Source: Trichuris trichiura (taxonomy: Eukaryota > Nematoda > Enoplea > Trichinellida > Trichuridae). From it: a stretch of 64,000 bases of DNA. Each line of letters starts with the position of its first letter. Position 1 is the stretch's first letter. A program made the translations under genes and the position numbers. The notes under the pieces were generated by a model. It was not told where the DNA came from. It did not search any database and was given only the letters and a program-made list of their open reading frames with translations. Shown here in pieces: positions 36,301 through 53,321 of this stretch. The DNA is taken from the NCBI GenBank assembly GCA_037903355.1, contig JBAJFE010000016.1, positions 372,001-436,000 of the forward strand, given 5' to 3'.

Positions 36301-39067
36301 ACCTAATAAAATAAAAGCAGGTTACAACTCATTAGCTACAGTAACAAAAAATTTAAATGACAAGATAAGGTACACGAAACGCGCCTACCTTCTTTCGTAG
36401 CGCGCGATATCAACCTCAGTATCAGAGGGACGTGGATGGATGCCGCCGCTTTGGAATTTGCCTGAAAAACTGAGCATGCTAAAAGGCAGCTAGTCTTTCC
36501 ATCGTAGAGAAAGCAAAATGATAATCAGGTAAGAAAAACACGATTTTTTTATGAAACAATCTTTGAAGTATTAATCTGACAAAAAGAAGCTCAGCTTACT
36601 TTGTTTTCATTGGCGGATATCTGCGCGCATTCAATAATAGTTGGAGAAACACCTGCAAATGGGTAAAAGCTGCATATACGTTCATTCCTTATGATGTACG
36701 CACCTTCGTTTTCCCCTATTGCAAGCATAAGGCAGAGAAAAAAGTAGCAAACTTGATCGGTATCCGAACATTCCAAAGCGGAAGACGCTAAGGAAGAAAA
36801 GTCAGCGGGCGAACCGCTCGCGGTCTGAAAAAAGTTACTATCAACAATTTGATTCCATTACGCATTGCAAAAAGCGGAACTTCGGAATTATTCGGCTCGT
36901 CAATGCCGTCAAGTTTTGAAGCGATTGGTTGTTCCGCCTCGTCGCGCTGCGATGGCGAATTTGATGGACCTGCACAAGGCGGTAACAAAATGTTGAAGCG
37001 CCGACAAAATATGCCCCCTATTTTACCTGCTTCTTCAAAAGACGAATTATGATTGGACGAGTCCGGCTAAAGAATAATCAAGATCGAAGTATTGTTCAAG
37101 ATGGAATACTTAGCTGGCAGACCTTTTGGTTGGCGTATTTTTCTCCTCCAAGTAGAAGAACTCGTGCCATACGCTCGACCAATGCCGTATGTGTGATTAT
37201 AACAAAAATCTGCATAAACAACAACCGTATCAACAAGCGAAGATTACAAGCGCTTTGAAGTCACCTGAGTGAGTAGAAAAAGTGTTACCAACAAGGAGAA
37301 AGGCGTTTCTTGGTCAGTCTGCAACAACGCGAGCAAGATTTTTTTAAAAAAATAAAAGCGTAACTTGATTTTTTCAAATTCTTACCTCCGCGTTTTGGTT
37401 AGAATAAAGGGAATTAAAGTAAACCGGCAAGAATAGCTTGGACATAATTTGATCGATAAGCACCTCGTTCAGATCTTGGACTTGCAAGCAAAGAATGTCA
37501 TTTAAATAATGCACGTGATCTTGATGCTCCGCGGTGAGGTCTTCAAGGCGAGACATCGATGACCTGTGTTGACATATATGACGTCATTGAATGAACGGGA
37601 TATGCAAATTGTTACCACGAGGCATTCTCCGCAAGAACGTTAATTTCGCTAGCTCTTTGTCGAATAAACCATACAAGATTGGAGAAATAAGGCACCGCGG
37701 TTTTGTCGCGAATAAAATGTATCACTTGACGGTCATTCACTAGAAAAAAAGAAGGAATATATGCCCAAAGATGGAGTTGAAAATTCAATTGATACCTCGA
37801 AAAACGTTGAGCGTTAGCGTACGCACCGCAATGCGAACCATGCCTTCCCCGTGGTTGAAAAATTTTATTGCTTCCGTATATAACGGAAAATCGTTTGTGT
37901 GCTAAAGCAAAATAAGACACTACGGAAGGATTAATATGCAAATCAATTTAGTGAATGTTCTTACAAGCCGACAAAGCGTATCAGTTTAAAAAGAAACCAG
38001 CGTGACAGTATGCAAATAATAATAAAAATGAAAAGCAGGTTCACCTCATTGAAGAAAAAATGAACCGTATTAGGATTCAGCTTAAACGACAACGTTTTCA
38101 GGAAAGATATGTAGTAGGCCAGTATCTGAAAGGTAGGTTCATGACGCGTCCGCAATTCGGACATTCATACTTCTTCATCCGAGAAGTCAAACCGATGTGT
38201 AATAATTGAATTCACGTGGTTGTTAGACAACAAGTAATCTAAAAAAAGCGGGCATAATTAAACCGGCTTTTTTAAAAAGTCAGACGGCAACATAGCAGTC
38301 TACAGTATTTACTTCTATTTTTATTTATGTAAATATTGCTACAACAAGTATACGTTTTGATTGAGAACTTACACAGAGAAGTTGCGTTCCGAATATTTTC
38401 GAATAATATGTTTAACGTCTGTAGGAGCTGTAAGCAGACGTAGCGGCCGCATTTTTGACGCATAATGAAGAGGAAAAAGGCGAGCATATTCTTTTCAAGG
38501 AAAAAGCTAAACGTTCAATGTATATATATAGTTGGAATGTCAACATGCAAGCGTAATGTACTCAAAAACGGTCGAGTCATTTTGGTCACCCCAAATGAGA
38601 ATTTCCGAAATCAGTCGAAGTGTTTCGACCAGCAAGGACCGGTTCTGTTCCGTAACAATGGCATTTTTTGTGAGCAAACCATACAAGTACCTTAAGAGTT
38701 CAAAAGAGGCATTCAAGCAAAAAGCTTTATGCTGCTGGCATTACTTTTACGTAAAGTAACAAACTGAAAGCACAACAAGCGGAGGAAGAAAGTAGAAAAA
38801 AACAAAAAGCAGCGTAAATCTTTCGCTACTCCTAAAGAACCAAATGCCAATAAGTCAAGCTGTAAAAGAAAAACGGAAAATCAACAAAGGGCAACGAAAC
38901 TTAAAGAAAAGAACTTAAATCGCATTATGTAAATGGGATAAGTAAAAATCAGAATCGCATACGCAAAATATCGAAATACAGAAAGCATCTCACTTTAAGT
39001 ACTCCAAAGAATGAGGATTCTTCGGCTTCCAAATGCCCCCGCTTGTAAACAGGCGACCTTTTGGCAT
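33314..39067 (-). CDS. CLEC16A: CLEC16A / GOP-1 / Ema endosomal-autophagy regulator (FPL domain)
   Basis: Twenty-five exons: 39067-38994, 38690-38562, 38506-38373, 38238-38171, 38125-38045, 37901-37796, 37739-37619, 37563-37386, 37318-37265, 37209-37123, 37066-37027, 36969-36862, 36787-36704, 36652-36600, 36461-36376, 35821-35677, 35628-35578, 35521-35396, 35348-35228, 35179-35137, 35076-34968, 34418-34260, 34211-34091, 33953-33892, 33835-33314; 953 residues (human 1053). The protein acts in endosome maturation, autophagy and mitophagy; the worm orthologue GOP-1 and fly Ema promote Rab and HOPS recruitment. Visible: [105 protein letters not shown], and a Ser/Pro-rich disordered tail. Linker exons 10-13 are poorly conserved and their joins rest on frame and splice sites. 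Confidence 0.93.
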
Positions 39068-39548
39068 AAGGTTTCAAAATGCACTTTCCAAGTACCCGCA
39101 AATAAGCTAATGCACGTAAGAAAAGCAGCTCGCGCAATCCGCTAAAACACCAAACCTTTGTACAACTGCTCTATCGGATGCCGCAAGCCTACAGTAAGCT
39201 AAGTGAAAGATAAGTTACAATAACTTTAAGCTGAGTGGAGGATAAGTGATTTTACGCACTTAGTAATATCATAAAAATATTACCCGTAAAAATGAATTAG
39301 ACAAGTTCATTAGCCGAGTCGAGCATTTTATTCAACAGACGTTTCTTTGCTTTTGAAAAAAAGATTAGCCTTACTCGCGTAAAGACGCACGGACGTGAGC
39401 AGATAATTTTCTTTTTAAAACTAGAGCTAGGACCTGTTTCATTTTTAAAAAAGGCGAAAGGTTACGTTAAGGGCATTGCTTAGTCTACGTTAGCTGAGAG
39501 CAGTCATTTGTAAATAACGTCAAAGCGCTTTGAGAGAACTGCTGCCGC
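39068..39548. other. Upstream region of CLEC16A
   Basis: Intergenic between the CLEC16A start codon and the tRNA gene. No coding exon seen. Confidence 0.5.
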
Positions 39549-39630
39549 GCTGTGGTGGCCGAGTGGTTAAGGCGTTGGACTTGAAATCCAATGGGTTATA
39601 CCCGCACAGGTTCGAATCCTGTCCACAGCG
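39549..39630 (+). tRNA. tRNA-Ser (anticodon UGA)
   Basis: Cloverleaf of 82 nt. Acceptor GCTGTGG pairs with CCACAGC, discriminator G. The D arm contains GAGTGGTTAAGGC. The anticodon stem TTGGA/TCCAA encloses CTTGAAA with anticodon TGA, read as UGA for serine UCA codons. The long variable arm (TGGGTTATACCCGC) marks a class II tRNA, and the T arm has GGTTCGAATCC. No intron. The TGG..GGTTCGA internal boxes fit RNA polymerase III A and B boxes. Confidence 0.98.
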
Positions 39631-41138
39631 GACTGAAAAACAGAATTACCTTTTTTAAATTATAATTTTCCGATCTGTATGCAAAGTTCGTCGGCAAATG
39701 TCCTTTCAGATTTACAAAAAATTTTATCCCCGAAAGTCAGTTCAGTTTCCCATTTTGTTCGGTAAAGTCAAAGGAAAAATCTAACTTCAGACGATACGGT
39801 AAAGCGCATTAATCTTATCGATGTATGCATTCTTTTTAGTTATGTTCGTGCATTTCGAACTCCTTGTAGCAGCTGGACGAACCTGCGAATAGTTAGTTTT
39901 TTCATCATTGATAAACAGCGCAGGCGAATTACAGTAATGCGCGGAACGTATAGCAAATGTTTTATGGCTTTAAAAGTTTGAATATTAACTCGAATTCGTT
40001 CCTATTTGCAATGAGACATTTTTGCTGGCCCAATGACATGCAAAGTTAATAGAACCTGCATCCGAGATGTTCTGCGCCTTTCAACGGTCATTTCTTTCAG
40101 CTGCGAGTTCTAGTTTTTTCGAAGGCGCATTGCTGCTGGCTGAGTGAACTTTTTGCGCATACAGAGGAGCGCATTGCATAGCTTGCGTTGCAGCTGCGTC
40201 AAATAGCTTTCTCATTTCGTCTCTTCTTGAATATCCGGTGAATTTGGTAAGCCTCTCATCGACCCGCGAGTATTGAAGACAACCAGCAGCTAAGCATTGC
40301 TAAATTTCTACTTATTCTCCTTATGTTTTTGCTTTTTCTAATTCTTAGGCAAAATTTGTGCCATTTCTCCAAGCAGACAAGCTTTCAGAGAATTGATTCC
40401 CGTCTGAATAGCGTAACGAAGAAATTGAGCAGCTGTCTTCAGCTGTAATCACTCTTTTTTCTTCAAGATGACTTATTGTGAGGCTGCATTTTGTCAAGGA
40501 GACGTAAACAGCATTTTAAATGTGAAGATGAGCGTCCATTACAGCTTGGTCTTAAATAACAGAACTTTTTAATGTACAGAAACTCTGTGCCTTCTACATT
40601 GCGGCAAATTGGCTTTTGCTTTTGCATGATGCGCTGTTAAAGTTTTTCTCGACCTTTTACGAAGTTTGGAAGCGTAAAGTACCTTTGCAGCGCGTTTTAT
40701 TGATTAAGCAATGCTGCGCAATGTTTTTTCATCGTTCAAATCATCACGGCGTGCGTGTGTGCTTCTTGAACGCTTAAAAATACTTGGTTTCAGTTATTAA
40801 GCTATTTTTGGCCGTATATTTAAATACAAGGCGTTTCGTAACTTCTACTGCACTGAACAAGTCTACGTGACTTGAAATACGTATGTGTTTTATTGTCCCT
40901 TTGTCCGAAGCTGAGAACAACGTTCTTCTCATTGAAAGATGAAGACTTTAAGCGTTAAGCTTAGCTTAAGGCGTCGATGCTGCGTTTGTTTAAATTTTTA
41001 AAATTTCTTCTCTGTCCAATCAACAATCACTTCGCGCTAAAGCTGTCTTTTCTTCCCCTCGGTATGTAAATCTGCCTTACTGTAAGAGAGCGATCCTGCT
41101 TACTCTTATTAATTTGAATTCCAGCTGTTGACGTCACC
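39631..41138. other. Intergenic, nothing recognised
   Basis: About 1.5 kb between the tRNA and the TMEM245-like gene. No long frame or repeat noted; presumably the upstream region of the latter. Confidence 0.5.
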
Positions 41139-44543
<3,405 letters not shown>

Positions 44544-44767
44544 ACTGTCAGTAGATGAACAGCACCTAGAAGATTGCCGTAGTTTCGGTTAGTCCGCAAC
44601 GGCATGCATGCGCTGCCGCGTAGACGGTTAGTGGCGCCAATTTTAAATAAAACTTGAACATCTTTACTGACACTGTCACGAATGGACAGTCGGTATTGCA
44701 GCTGCGAAGACTGTTTGCCATTTGGTTGGCGGTCAACTAGAGTGTACACGAAACTCTGTACGGCGAC
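44544..44767. other. Convergent 3' spacer
   Basis: The 3' ends of the TMEM245-like and OSBP genes face each other across 224 bp. AATAAA occurs at about 44646 (+). Confidence 0.5.
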
Positions 44768-47700
44768 TTAGTAAATATCTGGGCAAAGGGACCAGTCCTG
44801 CCTCGCCTTATTGTCCCAGTATCGGTTGTTAAACTTGTGTATAACGCCGCCGGTCCACGGATCCTTTTGCTTGACAAACCAAAGCGGCTGATAGCCCTTA
44901 TAAGGTTTGCCTGTCAATCAACGCCTTTCCTTAAATGAGAACGTTCAGTCGGTCCACCAACCTTCGACCATGCTCTGTTCCGCTTCTTGCTCCTGTCGCT
45001 TTCGTTCGGCTCGTTGCTTCTCTTCAAGACGCACCTTTTCCTCATTCGCCTCGTCGAACTTGCCTTCTTCCATCAGCCGCTGGTCGGGTCGATTCCGCGA
45101 GTCCGTAGGCGCTACTCCTTTTTCCGGCTCGTTCAACTGCACTGCGAACAGGGTCAAATTGTAGAAGGACTCAGAACCGGCGCTTCAAAAGAAAACCCGT
45201 TGCCGCTTCGGCGAGTATAGAGACAAGAAAAAAGATTATACAGTGGCCTGTTGCACTTCCAAATAAGTTTGGGCGTCAGCGTTTCAAAAACGTGCTTATC
45301 CGAGTTTTGCTTTGAAGTCTGACCCACTACCTTGGCGCACTCAATGTAGTCGTCCCATGTGCCCTTGAGCATCCAGTGAACAGTACCCTCTTTGTCAGTT
45401 ACCACGCCGGTAACCTGAAAAAAAAGCTCTTTTAGAAAAAAAATCTCGTTCGCCTAATGGAAAAGGTCGACTAACCCTTCTAGGTGTATCTTTGGAGAAA
45501 TATGAATATGGTATATACTTAAGATGGCACTTGATTCCGTGCTTCTTCTCTTCGATGGTCATCTCACCATAATTATCAATCCAAAGTTTGCCTACTATTA
45601 TATTATGCACAACCGTGGTAACCTTACGCCAAACGTAGTAGTTGCCCGATCTGGAAAAGAAGAAGAAGCGTACAAGAAGAATAGTTCACTTTTTGATTCG
45701 ACTATATATATGATGTTCGAGGTGAACGAAAGCTGCCAAGCTGTTGGCAACTTCAGAGAAATTTCTCGACATTTCAACTATGTAGGACTGCGGACTTGCG
45801 GACAGAATATACCGACGATCCTGTCTGCCCAGTCCAATGAGCAAAAAAAGGCAAACAGGTAAGAAAACTTACTCGGTGAACTCCAAATGAGAATAGCCCA
45901 TCGGTATTATGGACAAATACTTGCCGCGAAATTTGGAAGACATTGTGAACTCTTGAAATAGTTTCCAACGTTCACTTTCCGCGTAGAGGGCAGCGGCAGG
46001 CGGATGGTGACTAACCTGACGAAAAACAAGATTCAAATTCAAGCGTGGTTCTGCCAAGGAGAGCTTGAAAATCGTTTCCTTACTTGTTCGGATACGGAAC
46101 GCCAACCCATGTCGTCCGTCCTGTCGCATTCGTACGTTTCGCCGAGCAGCGGATTGAAGGGTTTGCCCGTTCTGGTGACCGTGGTCGCGTAGGACGAAAC
46201 CGTGAACGCGGCTACGTAGCACATTTGCTCGCAAACGTCACCGCACTGGGCTGCCCTGTCGACGACTTGCGAATACTCCAAATCTTCGGTCAACCGCTGC
46301 AGCATCGACAACGGTTCGTTGAAGTTAACCTGAAAATCATTTACAGTTCAAAATTTCAAACCTACAGTAAGTTGGCATTTTGCCAACTGACAGGCATGGG
46401 AATTTTGGACAGTTCTTTGCCGATACAATTTTTCATGATGCTCCAAAGACTTAGAGAAACATTTGGTCTAGGTGGAATGGTTGATCGTCGCTTGCGAGCC
46501 GTTACGGGGCGCGTAGGGGGAACGTACTCCGACGGACCCTGAAAAGTTCGCCCTTTTTGAAGACCGGCGGCAACAAAGCGGGCAGTTGCTGACCCTGAGA
46601 AAATCTTGAGACGAGGAACGAGTCATGAAATGACATTCGAGCAGTTCGTTTCGTTTCTTTTGCAACTGAAGCTCAGCTGCCGCCATGTTTGGCTGATCCG
46701 GTTCCTCTTCCTCCTCATTTTCAGCTTTCAAGCTAGGTTTGCGTTAAAATTTAAGACGGCTAAAAGTTGGTCGTGGCGCTGCGCTGCCTACCATTTATCC
46801 ATAGCATCCACCGGATATACGTTGTACACATCCGCTATGGCTTCGGCTGCATCGTGGAATACCTCTCCATCGTCATCGGACGTCGCTAAACAGTACAGAA
46901 CCTGATTCAGCGCTTCGCCATCTTTTAAGGCGCAAAAGAAGAACTTCACCTTGACGGACCGGTAATATTAAGGCAAAAATGAAACAATATATCGAAGCTA
47001 AGTTTTAACCCCTCCGTAAAGTGCATCATTTTCGTAAATCGTTTCGAAATTTAAAGTAACGCGTTCGGCACGTTGGTCAACGCCATAGGATGACAGAAGA
47101 TGAAAACTGAGCGTTAGTTCAATAGCCTAAAGTTTGTACTACAAAGTGGTGATCTTACCGAAAGATGACATCAACAACGAAGACAGAACGTCGGCTTTAC
47201 AAACAGTGAAGCCGCGGTCAACAGAACAAACAAACGCAATGTTTATTCGTTAGCTATTCAGACAGACGACAAAGTATTTGTTTTACTGGAAGTGTTTTAG
47301 CAAGAACGGAGTAGTCCGTCACGTCTCCGCGCTGATGCTTACAGCGTCGACGCATCGAGCATAGAAAATGATCACTAGCGCGTTTGCTAACACTATAGAA
47401 AAAAATAAAAGCTCACCATAAAGGCATTTTCGTATTCAACAGCAAAGTCGGCAAAAGCGAATTTTTGAAATCGTGCCATTTCTGCTTGCCCAAAAGAAGA
47501 TAAATTATTTAACAGAGAAAAAATAATAAGCAATTGTAACAATACCACAGCGCCTTGCTAAATAAAAAAGAGCGCCCCACCGTCATACTGTAACTTTTTA
47601 GCCATGCTGCTCCGTCTTTACGCGTAAAAATAAGGCTACTCTTTTCGGCTTAGGCTTACATAAGGGCGGAACAATGTTGCCAGCATGCCTGCTTGGATTT

Positions 47701-50700
47701 CTCAGACTGTAGGGGGAGGTAAGAGCGACAATACCTAATCAGTTTAAATTATACGGACGAATAGTGACGGAAATGTAAGTAACCTGAGCATAAGAAATTT
47801 GAAATTTTGAAAAAACTACAGTAAGATACGGTTTAAATAAAGAATAATAAAGCTACAATTGAATTGAACTTTGTCGGACGATCGTATTCACTAAAAAAGT
47901 TAAAATTCATAACAAGGAAGATCTACCTAAAAAGAACTTTGAAAGATTAAATGTTTAGAATTTTTTTCGCGTAGAATTTACTACTTCTCGGGAGCTCGCG
48001 TTCGATCGAAACAATTAATACGAACCGACAAATAAGGCAATTGCTCTCCGCAACATCGTATGCAACGCTAAGCTCAGCAATAAGCGTAATTTCGAACAAA
48101 TTGAAGCAGCGGCAGATTTTAAAGTCATTCGTTGCGCGCAATTCAAATTTGCAGGCGCTTACGTAGAACAATGAGAGCCAAAAAATGAAGTAAACAAAGA
48201 TCTGACTTCATAAACAGTATACTGACTCTTCTATTCAAATGCAGCTGACGACGGAGTTATGCAGACTTCATCTTTTCGTTAGAAGGAAGAATGGCAGCGA
48301 TGCTTGGCTCTCCAACTATGCGAACATTTTGAATTGTAAACAATAAACGTTGTCATGATAATGAAAGCAGCTGCTCGTCGCTTTTTAAAATTCAAATAAT
48401 CAAAATTAGCTACTTCCTCGAGCAACTAAGTAAAACAAAAGAAAAGCAACCGGTGCGCGTAATCAACCTGCAAAAAAACGGAAAACTCGAATATTGGATG
48501 AAAATATTAACTGTGCCTTAAAGTTCTTTACTTTAAAACTTAAAACACAATTGCTACATAATGCACTTGAAGGCAAGTAAGGACGCTAACGTTCGCGCGA
48601 GCATGCAACGTATCGATTCGGAAAAGCAAAGCGAAACAACAACTTCGCCCGTCCGCAAAAAATGATAAAGAAATTTAATCACCCCGCGTCCGTATTGCTA
48701 AACATTCATAAAATATCGACCAACTTGAAGATAACACATCAACGACAAACTAGGCTAACCGACTGCCAGCGGCGGAACCGAACAGAAATATGTCGGCGGA
48801 ACAATAGATAACCGGTTTCTATTTTTCATACGGAAGAACGGTGGCTCCAACTTGGCAGCTTGCCAACTTTTGAACAGTTCAAAAAAAAACAAAGCGCGCC
48901 AAGACAAAATGAACAAACTAAAAACGCTGCGTTAATGAACGACCTAAGCAACCTTCGTCAGCCTTTGTAACTTATAACGTCTGGAACTTACTATGCATTT
49001 GAGGCGATAGAACGAGAAACCGTTACGGCGTTAACGTTCGACCATAATGGTTTCTTTTTTCAAATTCTTGAGCATCACGGAGAAGATTACGCTAATGCGA
49101 GACTTCCACAGACAACATGACGTCATCAGCAAATTCAAAAAGCAGAGATTAATGAATTACGAAGTCGTTAAAAAGGCCACAAGCTTGGACCATATAAAGC
49201 TTCAATTTGAAGCAACAGCGCATTTTAAAAATGTCACTATCGTTTGCGATGACGGGTAAGAAAAAAATGTGTTTACACAGCTAAGGAAAAAGCTTGCTCG
49301 AATTCTTGGTCAACAAAGTTTCAAATCCGTTTTATTGAACCGCTTCGAATCGAAACGTTTACTTTCAAAGGAGCTGCGCATTAAGTAACGCCAACGCGAG
49401 GAAAAGCAGAAATTAATTAACATACTTTGGAAGGACATTTTTCAAGTCTTAGCGCACTGACGTGTAGCAAGTTCAAAATCTTCACGATGCAACAAAAGCA
49501 AAACATATTACTTTGAAGTAATCACTGCTGCAGAGCTTCATTTGCCAAACGGACCAAGAAGTACATTCACTCAGAACTTTTTTTAAAAAAATAAATCTCT
49601 GCTCAGAGAGAGAAAGAGAGTTGATACGGTGTCTTAAAGGCGAACAGCTGCTAGTAAATGTCGCACCGTTGCCCAATCAGTGCCATGAAATCTTTGAGAA
49701 GTAAACATGCAAGCAAAATTGCTCCAAAGCTACATACTCGCGTAAGCAATGGGCCAACAGCTCACGGAATGGATCAATTTTGTGGGTAAAATGTTTTGCT
49801 TGAAAAACGGTGCCTTCTTTAATCGATCGTCTCGCGGGAAACTCGTGCGGCGATGAGAGGCCGACTTGAAATATCCCTAACGAAGAATAAGTTGAACAAC
49901 CTATTTGTCTGCGCAACCGATAAGCGCAAGTTTGACAGATACTTTTGAACAAAGGCTTGCGCAATGCGTAAACTACATGCAGAATTCGACCGACGAAGCG
50001 ACAATCATTACGATGACGAAACGACGGATAAAATTATGAAATGAACACATATGCGACGTATCAATTTCGTCAAGCCTCGCTCGTTAAACTTTCATCATGC
50101 TTTCTATAGGCACTACAAATTTGTTCCGCCGTCATGCGGCCACGACGGGCGGAGATCTAATAACTTATCATTCTTCCTACGTACCAATAAACAAGCTATT
50201 TGGGCACCAAATTCAAAATGCCGAAACGAGAATCGAAAAAATCAATAACGCTATCGGCAGGTTGAAAATTAAGCGTTACAAAAAAACAACCATTTAAAGC
50301 AGCGCTTATTTCGCATTGCATTTCAAGCGTGCTTCTCAGCTTTTCTAGCACATTCGAAACATTCGCGTCGTATAGTGTAGCTCAGCGCTTAACGGAAAAA
50401 AGACAGAAGTGCATAATGAGTTCAGCTGAAACGCGTTCGCGCGCGACTACCATCTCCAAGCGTGGATTAACCCAACATGCCTTTGCCCAACTGGCTTTCA
50501 AAAGAAAAAATTTCAAATACCCTTTTTAAGGTTTTGTTATTGACAACTCCGCAAATCTATAGTGGCGACACCTATTGAGAAAAGTGCGCTGTTTCCTGTG
50601 TACTTCACAGCTATTCGATCTTTATATTTTAGCCTATGCTTAGGGTAGAGCAGAACATGATAGCCGGCAAAATAGCAAAAGAAAAACAGCAGACTTTGCT

Positions 50701-53321
50701 CAGTAGGTGTCGCTGCTGTAGCCTTGCGTGGGCGTACTTGGAAAAACTCGCTTTTTATGTTCGATATCGACTAAGAGCAACGCGTTTCAAGGAAAATGAG
50801 TTAGGCAGTTAGCACAGCTCGCGAGTCCACGTAAACTACGCAACAATTAATTTTATTTTTATACAATGCTTGCGAACCGGCCGGAATTAGTGCGTGACTA
50901 CGACCAGCTCGCGCGAGCAATGTGTCAACGCTGGCATTACGCAAAGCAAATACGCTCAAGTTGAAAGGAAGAAGAAGAAGCTGACAAGCAACCTACAATA
51001 ACTAGTTGTTGGCATGTCAAAACGGAAATATACAATGACTGCAAATAGTATGGGGATTGTCAGCTCACGACGTAAAAAAAGCGGAGGCTGCGCAACATTT
51101 TCAAAATGCGGCTATAACATCAAAGATGGAAAGAACAAAAGCTACTATGTACGAACTGCCCTCTGGCAAAAGCTTTACAAGTTATTTACAGCATGTACAC
51201 ACACACACATATACAGTGATATTACAGCGACAAACGCCAACTAACGGAGCGGCAAACCGTCGGAGTTCGTCTCCCGCCATAATAGTCTATTCGCAACCCT
51301 CTCGACTGGTTTTACATAATTTTCGTGACTTATTTTTAAAACACTGAGCGACGACTAGCACAATCTGCGGTACGTAAGGTGTCATCAATCAAAAATTGGG
51401 TCTTGTCGATTTCTGCGTCCTACAGTCTGAGGAATGCAGGTTCTAATGTCGCAAAAACGCGGCTACCCTATTCTGCCTTTACTGTGGAACATATGGGTTG
51501 ATCTGTTCCGCCCTCAGCTAAACCTAAAGCAAGAACATAACGCTTATAGCTTAGCTCAGGCTTAATTAAGAGCAGGAAAAGGTAGCTGGCAAACCTACAG
51601 TACGACTTTGAGGAGCAAAACCTGTAAGGCAACCTTACAAAAGAATTAAAGCACCTGCAAAAAAGATAGTTAGTTTACGCGCGCCATAATCAAGCACTCG
51701 AGCATAAGAAGTCAACCAATATCGTAAAGCGCGGGTATATACAAGGAAACAACCCGCCAGCAATAATTTAATTTTTTTAAAAATTCCAACGCCTTGCATG
51801 CAAATTAGTTGTGTTTATTTTTTTCTGACGCTCCGCCTTTTCCTTTCCCTTTTTCTGACTTACATTCCAACCGCAACTTCGCTGAAGAGGGGAAATGATG
51901 TTCCACAAAAGCATCAGTTCCCCCATCAGGTTTTCCAGCTTTTCGTGCTAATAAACCTGTCCCGCTTGTTACAAAAGAAAGGTGGAAAATTAAATCGGTA
52001 ATGTAGCTTGTTTCGTTGGGAAAGATTTTTCGTTAATTTTCTGGCGAAATTCGCGTAATGAGACGGGCAATACGTTTGCGAGCTACAAAAATATGCTTGC
52101 AGTTAAAATGGACCCCAAGCGGCCGGCAGCCGTTCTCGATTTTGCCCGAAAACAACGATAGCAGTTTACGCAAAAAACTGTACCTGCATGATTACCGTAA
52201 CTTTTCTTTAAAAAGTAGGACAATGCGATTCGGCTTATTTTTTTGCACTAAGCAAAAAAAGCGAAAAAAACGACCGAATCAGCTAGCGGAAAAAAGCCAA
52301 AAAGCTAACCTGATTCGAACTTTGGGTTTCCGTGGCTATGTTCGAGCACTTCTTTCATTGCGGCTCTTTCAAGCGCCGAATGCTGACGTGCCAATTGTTC
52401 CAACTGTTCCTCAAGAGTTAAGCGCTGCTTATGCTCGTGTTGCAATAGCCGTAGCCATTTTCGGCTCTGCGTCTGCGCGTATTGAACATACTCGTTACAC
52501 GCCTGCATACAGATCAAAAAAAGGCGCTCAATAGCCGTCAGCAATAACAAGCAAAGAAGAGATACATTTATCATAGCATTTGTAGTGATTCGAAATAGGG
52601 TTGCCCTTTCTTGAATTGTTCTTATTTTACCGGCATATTCGGCCGTATGTCCCAACTCGATTTCCTGCAAAGCCTTTTGCAACGAATGGCCATGTTTACC
52701 TGCAAGACGTTGATATACTTAAGTCTATAGTCACTGACGGTTATTTACCAATCAAATCTTGACAGGTTAGAAGATCTTCAACTTTGTTCTGCAGTTGCCT
52801 AGTCATACTGTGTAGTTCATTTTTATCGATTGAGCCCAATGCATTTTCGAGCTTTAGCTCTTCTTCCTCGTCTAATAGAGCAAAGTCCAAAAGTAGCCAA
52901 TACGAAAATAAATTATTTGAACAAACCTAATTCGGCTGCGCGTATAGCACGTACGCGAGCAAGTTCCAAAGCGGTAACCCACTGTTGACGTTCAACTTCG
53001 CTTGAAGCTCTCAAGTGAAACGTCTGCGTGGTTGTACCATTGCTTATAACAAAGTTGCACGAATCCTCGGTATGTATAAAGGCGCCTTGCAAGTTAATTG
53101 AACCGCGGCAAGTATGCCCAACCTCACCTTTGTTTCTGCAATTGAAAATGTCAACATTGGAATAAAATAATTTGTTCACTTAAAAGCTCCTACCTAAAAT
53201 AAGCTAGGGAACCATTAGCCAGAACGAACCAACGCTTTTGATAACCTTTCAAGTAGTTTGTCCACTTGTATAGCCATCCTTTGAGCTCACAAGCAGGCTT
53301 GGCACCGCCAGTTTCGTTCAT
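44768..53321 (-). CDS. OSBP: Oxysterol-binding protein (OSBP)
   Basis: Fourteen exons: 53321-53194, 53135-52927, 52871-52749, 52699-52566, 52502-52310, 46921-46792, 46732-46594, 46538-46392, 46329-46084, 46015-45873, 45650-45476, 45414-45242, 45182-44962, 44910-44768; 767 residues (human 807), all phases closing. OSBP exchanges sterol and PI4P between ER and Golgi. Domains: PH (about 10-105; [43 protein letters not shown]), a coiled-coil stretch ([34 protein letters not shown]), a FFAT-like VAP-binding motif in [14 protein letters not shown], then the ORD with [32 protein letters not shown], the signature EQVSHHPP and FRGKYLSI, ending [12 protein letters not shown] keeps F2, D4, A5 and E7 but has V and H at positions 1 and 3. 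Intron 5 spans 5.4 kb. Confidence 0.96.
46922..52309. other. 5.4 kb OSBP intron 5, no nested gene found
   Basis: By far the largest intron seen. Short open frames occur on both strands (for example 49047-49259 +, 52058-52534 + overlapping exon 5) but none shows family similarity or paired splice signals. Isolated TTAGGC-like patches occur near 47645 and 50630. I see no transposon with clear ends. Confidence 0.5.

Noticed and set aside
46922..52309. Nested gene in OSBP intron 5
   Set aside because: Frames such as 49047-49259 and 51057-51347 are short, lack recognisable domains, and overlap stops in any extended model.
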